DNA from: Rallus limicola | Lineage: Eukaryota; Chordata; Aves; Gruiformes; Rallidae | DNA: 64,000 nucleotides | Direction: 5' to 3' | NCBI GenBank assembly: GCA_022605955.1 | Contig: JAKCOZ010000003.1 | Span: 49,662,179-49,726,178 of the forward strand | Shown here: positions 1 to 11,470 of the stretch, one piece after another | Position numbering within the stretch: the first letter of the stretch is position 1 | Layout of the letters: the number at the start of each line of letters is the position of its first letter | Program-made: the position numbers and the translations under genes | The notes under the pieces: model-generated | Seen by the model: the letters and a program-made list of their open reading frames with translations, nothing else | Databases searched by the model: none | What the model was told of the DNA's origin: nothing

Positions 1-1878
1 TGTAGATGAAGAGAGCCGTGCTAACTGTCCAGTATCTGCAGTCTGAGGTCAAACAGGTGAAAATGCTTCATCACTTTGTTTTCAATAGTACACCTTTCTC
101 TGGCAAGATGTCTGGGTAGTATAATACTGCAAACAAGCAGGACTTGTTTGGGGGATTCTAACTATGTATAGAATATGGAGACCAGAAAAATGAAAATCCT
201 CACCTAAGATGAAAAACTGGTTTAATTTTGCTTAGTGACAAACAGGTCTCACAGCTTGAAAAATGACCACTGTGCAAAGTGAAGCAGTTGTTAAATGCCT
301 TGGTAATTATTTATGATACATCGAGAATCTTATTTTGCAAGGTCTCATACTGCATGCAAAATTGCCAACCCTGAGGTTTCACTTGCTTCAGGTCTTGGGC
401 AGATCTACTACAGCAGCACAGCTACATAGTACAGGTCATCCTTTCACAAAAGTTTTAAAACAATGGTTTAGGAAAGCCTGGACCTTTAAACTGTTCCTAT
501 TTCAATTTGCTTTCACTGACAATGATGACATATTAATTTTTTTTTTTATATTAAAACTTTGTACTGATTTTAAAAAGATTTTTGAAGGTTCAAAATGTAT
601 CAAAATTTGTTGGAATTCAATTCAAAGTTCAACTGAAATTAAATTTCAAAGTTTGAAATTAAATTCATAATGGCTTTAAAGAATTTCCATTTTAATATTT
701 TTGCATCATTTTTTAGAACAACATATTATGACACAGTTAACTATTTTTTCTGTTAATGTTTGTTATCCTATTTTTAACTTAGAAGTTAATTTCTATAAAA
801 CTTTGTGATACTACAGCAAGCAAAGGAGGTATATTGATTCAGAAGGGAAAATATATCATTACTAAGTAGTAGCACCTCTGGGTAACTTTTACAGGAGTAA
901 AATTAGACCATGAAGTCCTTGAATGTCACCAGCAGCAATAGCATTAAGTAAATTTTTATAGGTTTAAACTACTGTCAATAATAAATAAAAATTAACACTT
1001 TTCACATTTTTGAAAATGCAAAAGAAAACTTCTATAGCTTTTTTTATGTTTCAATATATTTTTGTTCGGATTTTTTTGTGAATTTCTCAAACACAGTACA
1101 GCTTGAATAAACATCCTACTTATCCAAATCAATAGACCCGATTACTTTATAAATGACTTAAAATCATTTAAGAATATCTTTATTCCGTCAGTATTTTATT
1201 CTCTATTTGTCAAGAATGCAAAGAAAATACAGTTGAGAGAAAAGCCCACATTATTTCTTTCTATAAAATATTATTCCTGAGGTGTCTAGGAGAAAGAAAT
1301 TTAATTGATTGTAAAATTACATACTACTGCTAGCTTCGAAAAAAATGTTTCTCCAGCTTTAAACAAAATCAGTCCTAACTGGAAAGTCAGGAAGCAGTTA
1401 TATATGTGCATATGTAAGTGATTTTCAACAGTAACGATATGTCACAGACAATATTGGAAGAGATGCTATTCCAAATATACTGACTTATCTATATCACTTA
1501 AATTTATAACTTCTGTCAAGTGGAATCTATTTCTCCTACTTAGCAAGCCGAAAATAGCATTTATATTTGCAGACAACCTTCAGGAGAGCTTAAGACAGTG
1601 GAAATAATAACCATGACCTGTATAAGAAACGGTAGGACTTTTCTTCAAGTGACAGGATTTACCAGAATGATCTGTAAGACAGCACATGAAACTGGGCACC
1701 TTGTATCAATTGGAGCGGTCTTTCCATTTCACCTCTTGATGAAAAGTGCAAGGCTGCTTCCTCTACCCTAGTTTCTTTCTATTCAGCCTGACACCATGAC
1801 ACCACAAATCCACGTTTTTCCCTGACTAGTCTCACTGTAAGGAAAAACAGTGCTCGCTTACATGACTTGCTAATGTAA
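1..1878. other. AT-rich intergenic DNA, no gene seen
   Basis: I see no coding signature, RNA gene or recognisable repeat here beyond short A and T runs. Open frames are short and resemble no family I know. This is the far downstream flank of IPO11, which is transcribed on the minus strand and ends near 51,390. Confidence 0.6.
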
Positions 1879-2973
1879 TGTGGTGCATTGACCCTTGTTG
1901 GAGCTCAGATGCTCACCAAAACTGCTCTATCACCAGATGCCCACCAAAACCCTCCTCAGCTAGACAGGGGAGAAAATATATGTTGAGAGGCTTACGGTTT
2001 TAGATAAGGACAGGGAGAGATCATTCCACAATTAGCATCATGGGCAAAATGAACTCAACATGGAGTAAAATGCATCTAGTTTATTACTCAATCAAAACAG
2101 ATGAGTATAATAAGAAATAAACCCAAATATTTAATCACCTCCCTCCTCTCCTCCCCTCCTCTTGCTCAACTTCACTCCCAATTTCTCTCTCTACTCACCC
2201 AAACAGTGCAGGGGGACAGGCATGGGGATTGGCATTGATTCATGTCACATAGTCTCTGTTGCTCCTTCCTCCTCAGAGGGAGGACTCCTCACAACTTCCC
2301 TTACTCCAGCGTGGGGTCCCTTTCACTGCAGACATCCCTAAATTAACTCCAGTGGGAGTCCTTCCCACAGAGGGTTTAGTTCTTCACCACTTGCCCCAGT
2401 GTGTCTTCCATGGTGTGCATACCTTAAGGACAAAACTACTCGACCCTGCTCCTCCACAGGATCACAAGTCCTGCCAGCAAAACTGCTCCAGCCTGGGCTC
2501 CTTTGTCCATAGGCTGCAGGTCTTTCCAGGAACTTGTTCCAGACTGGGCTTCCCACGAGGTCACAAGAACCTTCAAGTGTCTCCACCTGCTCCACCATGG
2601 ACTCCTCCATGGGCTGCAGGAGGACAGTCTGCCTCACTATGGTCTTCTCTACAGGCTGCAGGGGAATCTCTGCTCTGGTGCCTGGAGCAGCTCCTTCCAC
2701 TACTCTTTCACTGACCTGGGTGTGTCCAGAGTTGTTCCTCTCACATCTTCTCACTCTTCTCCTTGGCAGCAAAAAGCTGCCACTTGAACGATTTTTTTCT
2801 TCTTAAATATGTTATCACAGAGGCACTACCACCACCAATGATTGGCTCAGCCTTAGCCAGAGACAGGTCCATCTCAAAGCTGTCTGGTATTGGCTCATTC
2901 AGACCTGGAGGAAACTTCTAGCAGCTTCTTGCAGAAGGCAAGCCTGCAGCCCCTATCCCTGTAGTTACCTACA
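1879..2973 (-). mobile_element. Solo LTR of an avian ERV (about 1.1 kb family)
   Basis: On the plus strand the element runs from TGTGGTGCATTGACCC to a TAGTTACCTACA end, so it has TG...CA termini. It aligns along its length with the copy at 28939-30122: both share the AGACAGGGGAGAAAATA-type block, a GGACAGGGAGAGATC block, and a long CTGCAGG/CTCCAGC-rich middle. Read on the minus strand, the middle is rich in GGAGCAG and CTGCAG motifs, as is common in bird ERVL-type LTRs. I found no convincing target-site duplication. Overlapping open frames of 90 to 151 codons on both strands across 2259-2806 come from base composition and are not genes. Orientation is inferred from resemblance to other bird LTRs. 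Confidence 0.7.
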
Positions 2974-3254
2974 AACTTCCCCTTCAATTTTTCTGTATGA
3001 AAAGTTGTGCTTTTCCTTGTATCATAAAAAAATGCCAAAAATAGATGGTTAAATAACTAGCTCAGTTGCAGCTTCTCACTCATGTCTCTAATCACATCTT
3101 GACACTACAGTTACATAGTAAACAGATGTATTTTAAATGCAAAACTGTAAGATAATCTTGTCCACTCCAAATGATGGAAATAGATTTCCTAAAATGTTTT
3201 TTCATGAATCAAACTGAAAATTTTCTTGTTGATGACTACATTAAAATTATTTTC

Positions 3255-3617
3255 TAATCCTGTAGGAGAAGAAAAACCCAGTCCCTGCCCCTCCCTGTGC
3301 CACAATGGGGAGGAAGAAGGGAGTGAACTCATGACTAAAGTGAAGTCTGCTGAGAAGGGACGGGTGGAGGGAGGTGCTTTAAGATCTGGTTGCAATTCAC
3401 CTGGTGTGCAGTGCAGTGTAATGAATTAGAGAGTTTTCTTTCCTCATTCTGTGTTGAGTCTGTTCTGCCCATGATGCTGATTGTGGAATGATCTCTCCCT
3501 GTCCTTATCTCAACTCCTAAGCTTCTCAGTATATATTTTCTCCCTTGTCCAGCTGAAAAGGGGAGTGATAGAGTGGCTTTGCTCCTGTCATGGGACCTTT
3601 GTGTATGCATTGCTGAG
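3255..3617 (+). mobile_element. Truncated LTR fragment, same family as 1879-2973, opposite orientation
   Basis: The reverse complement matches the left third of the LTRs at 1879 and 28939: the GGACAGGGAGAGATCATTCC block, the CTGAAAAGGGGAGTGAT block and the GATCTGGTTGCA block are all present inverted. The GGAGCAG-rich middle and the other end are missing, so this is a partial copy. It sits about 280 bp from the 1879-2973 LTR in inverted orientation. Confidence 0.7.
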
Positions 3618-5382
3618 AGACAGGTACCACTTGAATCAGAATCCTCTGTGAACAGAGATGACATCTTTATCCTAGTTTCTGACAGAGAAACCACCTAAGC
3701 AGCGCTTAAAAGGTGGGAAGCTGAGCTCTCAGCATGGGGTGCCAAATTCCACCAGTCTTGCTGTGTTGCTTGGAAAGTTAGGCCAAAATGCTAAAGGAAA
3801 GTGTCCTTCTCCCTGCAAGTCACCAGCAGTGACCTGATGCATCACGAAACCTTTGATCTACATCCTGCAAAGCTCCTTTGAAGAAGCCCTCCAAGGCATC
3901 TCCCCAACAGATCTCTCACTTACAGAGCTCACCCCTCATGAGCAACCTTGCTGCAATGCATATGGACAGGCAGCTGAAAGGAGAATCAGACTGCTCCAGC
4001 CATTGGTTTTTTTGCATTTCCTTGAAATATCACTAAATGGACTAACAGTCACCAACACAGATATTCAGAAGGGATATGAATAAGCAGTAAGAAAATATGT
4101 TTGCCATTAACGATATTCTCTCCAAGTTGCTTTCCTGTTTTCCCCTACTGCAAAAGCACACCCTGTGGTTCCCTCTGGAGTGGGAGCTATCAGATTCTCT
4201 CATCAACAATCCTCAAAGTCTTGCCATTTCAATTTCCTCTTGCGTTTCTTGATGTACCCTTGCACAGCCTTTCAGAGCAACTTGATGACTGCAGCCCGTA
4301 TCAGCAGCTGCTGTGTGCAGTGGAGTTCATAAATCTCAGAGCCAGCAAATCAGATGAAAAAGGAACACCTGCATGCAAGGGAAATTGTTAATTATGAAGC
4401 TGAATCATTTTCCTTATTCCTCTTAAAATCAGAACAGTGGGTGGTACAAAGTTCTGTACATGTCATTGTACAGCACCAGCAAACTCTGAAAAACTGTTGT
4501 AAACCGAGGGTTACTATATGTGCCATACAACTCTGCAGAGCATATCTGCTTCTTTCCAGTTCCTTCAGAAACATTAGCTGAACAAGAATAGCAGCGAGCT
4601 TGAGGGGAGGAAGGAATAGGAATTATGTTAATACCTTCTGTGCTGAACTTATTTTGGAAAAGAAAAATTATGTGCTTCTCATACACACCACCTTTCTACA
4701 TATTTTAGCAGAATTTTAGTAAAGTAGCTCTTGAAAGATCTTCTTGCAGTCAATTTAGCTGACTTATAAGAACAAATTTTAATTAATTTATTGTTTCTTT
4801 CATTAGTTTATTCTGTAAGTATTCCCTTGTAAATTAGCAGTGGGCAATGTGTGCATACAGCATTATTAATGTGTACAGGACTGCAGATTAGAGTTACCAT
4901 TATTAAAGTCACAGAACAAATGAGGAACGCAACAATACTTAATTTCAGCATAATTTCCTTTCCTTGTTTCTTATTGATTGTTTGAAATTTGTTTATGCTC
5001 CACTGATGCTTTTTCTTTTCATTAGTAAATGAAATTATACAGTTATTCTAATTAAGTCATCTGACTTTTTTTTTTTTACTTTAAGAAATACAATAATTAA
5101 CTATGAAAACAAGTCATCCAGCTGGAATTACATCCTATGATCATGCAAGACTTTATGACATGTCCTGATTCATTTCCATTCTCACTGATCTTGAGTGCTA
5201 TCCCACAGCCACTGAAATTAGTCAAACTAAACAAAAAGGAATACACTATTGATGAAGCCTATTTTAAGTCTGTGTAATTGAGCATCCTGCATACATTGAT
5301 ACAATTTAAGGGTTTACACTTTAAAATTCAATTCAAAACCTCTACATTATACTCCTCATCAAGAAGCCAAACTTATTTCTCA
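3618..5382. other. Intergenic DNA, nothing recognised
   Basis: No gene or clear repeat is visible. The part around 4770-5060 is AT-rich with several TAATTA-like motifs. That could suit a conserved regulatory element in a gene desert, but sequence alone does not show it. Confidence 0.5.
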
Positions 5383-5548
5383 GATCATAGAACAGTATAT
5401 GTTGTAAAAGACCTTTAGGATCACCAAGTCAAACCATTAACCCAGCACTGCCAAGTCCAGCAGTAAACCACATCCCTAAATGCCATATTCACACCTTTTT
5501 TATATACCTCCAGGAATGGTGACTCAAACAATTTATGCTGGTCTTCAA
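5383..5548 (-). mobile_element. CR1 LINE 3' fragment, old copy
   Basis: The stretch begins with ATCATAGAACAG and continues with TCACCAAGTCAAACC, ACCCAGCACTGCCAAGTCCA and TACCTCCAGGAATGGTGACTC. This is the reverse complement of a CR1 3' end (the familiar ATCATAGAAT start and the CACCATCCCTGGAGG segment in sense). It is diverged and lacks the rest of ORF2. Confidence 0.75.
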
Positions 5549-6600
5549 ATTTTTAAAATAATTAAGTCCCTTTTTTACATTCTTTTCTTAACTCTCACTG
5601 AAAATCACACAGTTTCAAAAAAAAATTAGTAATGGCTCACTGATTTCATAGCAGTGCACTTGTAATTAGGCATCTAGAATCTTCAAGAAAATACATCTTG
5701 TTACTAACCTGGAGTATTAAAGACTCTCTGCTTCAGAAATGTTATTAAATTTTGTGTCCCTGCACATCAGAGATGAATGGCATCCCCAGAGATGGATGAC
5801 TGAAATCTTTTCCATGCATAGTAAATTATGAACTTTGTACTGGCCATACATTCTTCAGTGTTTGTGAAACTGAAATTTACCTGGATCCGACTTAAGGAAA
5901 TCATGCTGCTTCTTAGGTTGCTAATTTCTTTTGAGTCCAATAACTCCTTCCTTTCAGCATTACGTTCTGTGTTAATTCTGATAAGCATACAGTATTCATG
6001 AAGAAGTTAAAGTAATTAAATAAATTTTGTACGGTACAAATTCAAGGGGGAAGACACGTTTATCCTTAATTCTGGAAAGCACAGCTCTCATGACTAGCAG
6101 GCAGAGGGATACGTTCTACACAAATTCTGTTTTTTCTTCTGGAGCACAGAGCGCTTACATGGCTATATGACACTTCCTATGTCACTCCACACCTCTGCAG
6201 CAATATGGCTCAGTGAGGAGAAGGCTATGCTCACACTGATGCGTGCAGGGAGCCACCAGTCTTTATGCATATATGAATAAATCTGCACACTTTCTTTGAA
6301 GTTATTTTATTACACCTGCTGAATAAATTTAGTTTTGTTAAAGGCCAGTCTTATTTTAGCCCAAATAACATCAACAATAGGAAGCATGTTAAAATATCAG
6401 AGCATACTTATTGATAAAGCCTGCTCTCATTATAAAAATTAAGGGCTGCAATATCTGCAAACCAAAGTAGTTAAAAACCTGGCTAGCTGGCACAGGTCTT
6501 TTTGATTCTAGGTTGGGGGTTTTTTTTGGCACAGCTCTGATTGCACAGCTACTTGCTGTAGCCATACTTACTCTGTATTCTACATAATACCATAACAGAT
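5549..6600. other. Intergenic DNA, nothing recognised
   Basis: No coding exon, RNA gene or repeat was identified. The last five bases, CAGAT, form an imperfect target-site duplication with TAGAT after the LTR that ends at 7605. Confidence 0.5.
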
Positions 6601-7605
6601 TGTCTTGGTTCTGGCCAGGCCAGAGGTAACCTCCCCAGGCAGCCAGCTGTCGTGGTTTCACCCCGACTGTGGGATGAGATCCACGCAGCTGCCTGCTCCT
6701 TAAAGTAAAAGAGCAGGAGAAAAGGGAAAGGGCGGGGGGCGGGGGGGGGGGGGGGAACAAGGGAAAGGAAAAGGAAGGGGCAAATAACTCCAAAACCAAG
6801 AGACTAAGAGGCCCATGGGTTGGGATAAGGATAGTTTACTAAGATAACAGAAAATAAAATATAACAATGTTAACAGGACTTTAGAGCAAAAGAATATGAA
6901 ACTATTGATACACAATGCAGTTTCTCACTGAACCACACAACTCAGGCCGCACCACCCAGAGCCGTCCCGGAACCCGACCGTCCCCCAAGACCCTCATGTC
7001 CCGGCCGCTCACGTCCTGGAACCACCCCCTTTCTTCTTCCCATCAGCCCCCCTTTATCCTGGGCAGGACGTAATTGGCATGGAATACTCTCTTTGGCCCA
7101 TCTGGGTCACCTGTCCTGGCTTTGACTGACTGACTGCAACTAGAAACATCAGGGTGTTATCAGCACTGCTTTCATTTTAACTCCCAAACACAGCATTCCA
7201 TCCGATGCTACAAATGAAGATAACTCTATCCTGACTGAAACCAGGACACCAGCACAGATGAGCTGAGTTAGCCCAGGCTGTTTCCACACCACCTGACATG
7301 ATTCCCCCATAAAAGGGGCTGGTTGGAAAGGCATGTTCCTGGGTGCCTCCAGGGCTGTGTGAGTGTAGCTGGGGTGTCTGTTTCGTCCTTGTGTTGTGCA
7401 GCACTCTGTTATTGTAGTGTTGGTATGGTACTCTCTATTATCGCTGTGTCTAAGTGAAACTTGCTGTGGGTTGTTACTGTTCCCATTTCATGGTGCATTT
7501 GTCAGTAAACTGTCCTTATCCCAACCCATGGAGGCTCTGTTTCTCCTCTGGGAATGAGTGAGCGGCGTGTGGTGTTCAGCCACTGCTCAGGGTTGAACCA
7601 CCATA
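6601..7605 (+). mobile_element. Solo LTR (about 399 bp family) split by a nested LTR
   Basis: This is the same family as the copy at 13233-13622, in opposite orientation. The ends are TGTCTTGGTTCTGGCC and GGTTGAACCACCATA, flanked by CAGAT and TAGAT (4 of 5 identical). A TATA-like CATAAAAGG lies at 7308-7316 and a poly(A)-like AGTAAA at 7504-7509, followed by CTTATCCCAACCCATGGAGG, so transcription orientation is plus. Removing the inserted 601-bp LTR and one 5-bp duplication leaves about 399 bp, close to the 390 bp of the uninterrupted copy. No internal ERV genes are present, as expected for a solo LTR. Confidence 0.85.
6648..7248 (-). mobile_element. Nested solo LTR, 601 bp, with 5-bp target-site duplication
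   Basis: The boundaries are TGTCGTGGTTTCACC and CTGAAACCAGGACA, giving inverted termini. Perfect direct repeats CCAGC flank it at 6643-6647 and 7249-7253. On the minus strand it starts TGTCCTGGTTTCAGTCAGG, the common start of a widespread bird ERV LTR group, and carries AGTAAA (6835-6840 on the plus strand as TTTACT) before ATCCCAACCCATGGG. It contains a 15-bp G run at 6741-6755. It lies inside the LTR at 6601-7605, so it is the younger of the two. Confidence 0.88.
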
Positions 7606-7971
7606 TAGATTTAAACCAGGAGTTTCAGCCCAGAGACAGAAAATATGAGAAAGTTTCTTCCTGGCTCAATTCAATCAGAGTTTGGTGTCGCTATAGACTT
7701 CACTCTATACCAAGAATGATCAGGGCACATAGCACAGAAAGCCAAAGGATCTCTGAAGAGGAGAGTCAAATTATAGATTTTGAAAAACAACAGTCTAATG
7801 AGATTTCTTCAGAGCTCATCCCATTATTAAGAGTAACATATATTTTATGGTCTTGGGTCTAATGGTTTTCCACATAGATGCAAATTAGATGCTGTTTCAC
7901 TATGCTAAACTAATTGCATGTGGAAGACTGATGCACAACTTGCTTCATCAGTAAAAATGTGAGTTTAGGCT
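7606..7971. other. Short intergenic stretch, nothing recognised
   Basis: An open frame spans the LTR end and this stretch (7554-7862) but resembles no protein I know and has no splice context. Confidence 0.5.
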
Positions 7972-8361
7972 ATTTTCAAGGCTTAGCCTCAGCTGAGCAA
8001 CACACAGCTGCTCTCTCCACACCACCACATGCCTCCCTACCCTGGCAGGATGAGGAGGGGTGGAGAACTTGAAGAAAAAGGTCAGACTCATGGGTTGCAA
8101 CAAGGACTGTTTGCTGGGACAGCAAAGAGAGAGGAAAGTAACAACACGACACAGAATATACAAGTGGGTGATATACAATGCAACTTGCTCACTTGACCAA
8201 GCCATGCTGCCTGACCCCAAGCTACGTCTCCTCCCTTTACATACCAAGCACGATGTCATATGGTCTAATACAACCCTTTGTCTAGTTTAGGTCAGGTGTT
8301 CTGTCTGTGTCCTTTCCCAATTTGCTGTGAAAATTAACTCTCTCAGCCAAAAGCCAGGACA
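7972..8361 (-). mobile_element. Solo LTR, internally shortened or diverged
   Basis: The right end, AACTCTCTCAGCC then AAAAGCCAGGACA, is the reverse complement of the TGTCCTGGCTTTTGGCTGAG start of the bird LTR group also seen nested at 6648-7248. The left part, GGCTTAGCCTCAGCTGAGC, matches the other terminus (GGTTTAGCCCCAGC-like). The left boundary is approximate and no clear target-site duplication is visible. Confidence 0.7.
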
Positions 8362-10179
8362 CCTATAAGCTACATGGTTATCAAAAGTCTACTGCTGATT
8401 AGCTAATGAAAACCACAGGGACTGCCTTTTTTCCAAAACTCTCTAGTGATATGACAAAATACTCAAACCCTCACATGTATTCAATCCCTGCAGGAACATC
8501 TTCTCCCAATAGAAAATATGATGAGCAAATCAACATAAATGTAATAGAAGGATAAATACTAATTTTGAAAAGGAACCAGTTCAAAGATATGAGATCTTTA
8601 AAATGATGCAAAGCTTTAATTTCTCTGAAACTCCAGGCATTAAAAATTTCCATACCAGATTATACTAAAATAATGTAAATCTTCCCGGGAATTCAGGCAG
8701 ATACAGACAAAGTTCAGGTAAAGTCTTTTCCTTACAGTCAATTTAAGAAGTCTATGTATTTTGAAGTTATCTGAGATACTGTAATTACCAGTCTCTGGAA
8801 TTGGAGAAGTCTTCTTTAAAGCTAAACCCATTCAAACATCATACATTAATACCACAGGATACAGCAATTAACAAGCAATAAACATCACAATATCAAAACT
8901 ACTATTTCCTATAATTACATGTTCTGTAATTTGATCAAACCAACACCTGCTGTGTTTCAGGAACATTTCTGTGAAGTTAGATGTCAGACTTTCTACTTTA
9001 AATAATTATAAGCCTTCTTTCGTGGTTGATAAATCTCAGCAGATTATCCATTTCTGAATTATTTTATCATAATATGAAGAAACCACAGACAATTTCAATA
9101 ACCACTGAACTCCCTCTCACTTTTCAGAATTTACCTCTTCTCCTATAGGGTTCTATTAAAATCAGGTTCTACTGAAGAGCGTCATTTCCCATTTTATATC
9201 CTGCTTGAGTGTCAATACAATAGTTTACCCTCTGAACAAGATGTAGAGACAATTAAATGCAAGTATTTGAGTGCATGTCCCAAGCTTTATCATGCAAGGT
9301 ATCACTTGATTCAAGCACAATTTGCAGTGGTAGAGTATCAAGATCTGTCTTAGTTGGACTCAGACATGTAAAGTCCTTCACATTCATGACCACAGTATCT
9401 TTATTAATGTATTTTGCTAGAAAAGCTATCCTAAAGTTAACCTTCTACTAAAAAAGCTCTATCACGTGTCTTCTTGCTTTACTTCCATCCTTTAGCCCTT
9501 GGAAATGGTTAGTGCACTGCTGCTGTTAATCACCCATTTCTGTAAACCTGACTCCTGGCCATACCAGACCTAAAACATCTATTTTATCTATAAAATTGAC
9601 TAGCAGCCTTGATACTTCACTCCACCAACACTACCATGAGAATGGATCCAGTCTGAGCTCTGCCTGAACTGCAGTTGGACAGCTGGAGCGGGGACAGTTC
9701 TCAAGGTTACACATTCCTTACTTAACATTAAGAGATCTGTCCTTATCCAAAGAGGAGAGATGCCTTACCCAAAACAGATCCTCAGTGAGTGAGGTAGGAT
9801 AATACACTGAATTAATACAATGGAACATTACTAACCCATGTAGCTACTCAATATTATTATAAACATTGAAAACATCATTACAATTATGTATAAATCATTG
9901 ACCAAATGAGTGACTAAGGTTCCAAAAGGGGCTTAGAAAAGCAAGAGGGTCAGTCTGAACATGGTGAATCAAAGGGAGGGTCCTCCTTACTCTTTGATTC
10001 TCTGATCTCTGTGTGAATCATTCTAACTTCATTCTAACCCCATTTTCCTTTGTATGTTTTTTAGTAATTAATAAGGTGAACTTTGCTATCAAACTCACTG
10101 AAGCTAATCAAACTATTATTAAAATTTTTAAATTCCAAACTTACAGAACTTATTAACAAATTATTTTACCTCAACAAAA
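8362..10179. other. Intergenic DNA, nothing recognised
   Basis: AT-rich sequence without coding exons, RNA genes or repeats that I can identify. Confidence 0.5.
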
Positions 10180-10700
10180 CATAGAATCATAGAATTGTAG
10201 GGGTTGGAAGGGACCTCGAGACATCATCAGGTCCAGCCCCCCTGCCAAAGCAGCTCCCTAGCTCATATTGCACAGATAGGTGTCTAGATGGGTCTTGAAT
10301 ATCTCCAGAGAAGGAGACTCCACCACCTCCCTGGGCAGCCTGTCCCAGGGCTTTGTCACCCTCACTGTGTAAAAGCTCTTCCGCATGTTGGTGTGGAACT
10401 TCCTGTGCTCCAACTTGCAGCCATTGCCCCTTGTTCTGTCTGCACAGACCACCGAAAAAGGGCTGGCCAATTCTCCCTGCATCCCCTGCTTAAGATATTT
10501 ATAAACATTAATTAGGTCCCCCTTTAGTCTTCTCTTCTCAAGACTGAACAGTCCCAGCTTATTCAGCCTTTCCTCATAGGCCAGATGCTCCAGGCCCTTA
10601 ATCATCTTTGTAGCCCTTCTTTGAACTCTCTCCAGGAGATCCCTGTCCTTTTTATACCAGGGAGCTCAGAAGTGGACACAATACTCCAGGTGGGGCCTGA
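10180..10700 (-). mobile_element. 5'-truncated CR1 LINE (ORF2 C-terminus and 3'UTR)
   Basis: The minus strand keeps a 115-codon open frame (10258-10605) matching the last part of ORF2 of the complete CR1 in this window: it shares [55 protein letters not shown] and a C-terminal YLCNMS (YLCSMR in the intact copy). The plus strand starts ATAGAATCATAGAATTGTAG, the inverted CR1 3' tail. The break near 10700 is typical 5' truncation. It is a dead fragment but well preserved. Confidence 0.92.
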
Positions 10701-10809
10701 CATATTGATGCTTCTCTTAGGTGAGTGTCATTTCACAGACCCATGACAAAAGGATACATGGTATGACCTGTCTTGAACAGATTATAAAGCAAAAATTTCA
10801 GTAACGGTT

Positions 10810-11130
10810 TGTGGTGGTTTGGCCCTGGCTAGAGGCCAAATGCCCACCAAGCTGCTCACTTACTCCCTCTTTTCAGCTGAAATGGGGAGAAAATATATGT
10901 TGTGAGGCTTAGGACCTGAGATGAGGACAGAGGGATCACTTTCCAATTAGTGCAATGGGCAAAACAGACTCAACACGGAATAAAAGAAAGTAAAAGTGAT
11001 TTATTACCACTACAACTACACACCCAGTGAACCAGAGTCAGATATAATGAGAAGCAGCCAGGTCTTAAAGCCCCTTCCCCCCACCTCTCCCTTTCTTAGC
11101 AAATTTAAACATCATCATGATTTTACTCAA
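10810..11130 (-). mobile_element. LTR fragment of the 1.1-kb family
   Basis: It begins TGTGGTGGTTTGGCCCTG and shares CAGCTGAAATGGGGAGAAAA, CTCAACACGGAATAAA, GTCTTAAAGCCCCTTCCCCC and TTCTTAGCA with the copies at 1879 and 28939. Similarity stops near 11130, so only about 320 bp of the LTR remains. Confidence 0.75.
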
Positions 11131-11264
11131 ACAAAACTCTTACAGGTGTCAGTAGTTTTATCAATGTAAACTTTTCAGCACAGACTTCAGATTTTATACC
11201 ACATCATGGTAAATTTCAGTAGCCACATTGAAATTTCATAATTATTTGCACATACTCCTTATGT

Positions 11265-11470
11265 AAAGAAACTTTTCACTGTGAGGGTGATGGAGCACTG
11301 GCACAGGCTTCCCAGAGGGGTTGTGGAGTCTCCTTCTTTGGAGACATTAAAAATCCACCTGGACACATTCCTTTGTGATTTAATCTAGGTCATGCTGCTC
11401 TGGCAGGGGGGTTGGACTAGACGATCTTTTGAGGTCTCTTCCAACTCCTAACCTTCTGTGATTCTGTGGT
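11265..11470 (+). mobile_element. CR1 LINE 3' end fragment
   Basis: It reads TTTTCACTGTGAGGGTGATG, GTTGTGGAGTCTCCTTCTTT, GGCAGGGGGGTTGGACTAGA and ends CTTCTGTGATTCTGTGG. This matches the ORF2 end, 3'UTR and 8-bp tail of the full CR1 at 63095-63319. It is inverted relative to the CR1 at 10180-10700. Confidence 0.9.

Noticed and set aside
2259..2806. Overlapping frames of 90 to 151 codons on both strands
   Set aside because: They lie in the GC-rich middle of a solo LTR, and an equivalent set occurs in the sister LTR at 29498-30005. No ERV gene motif is present.
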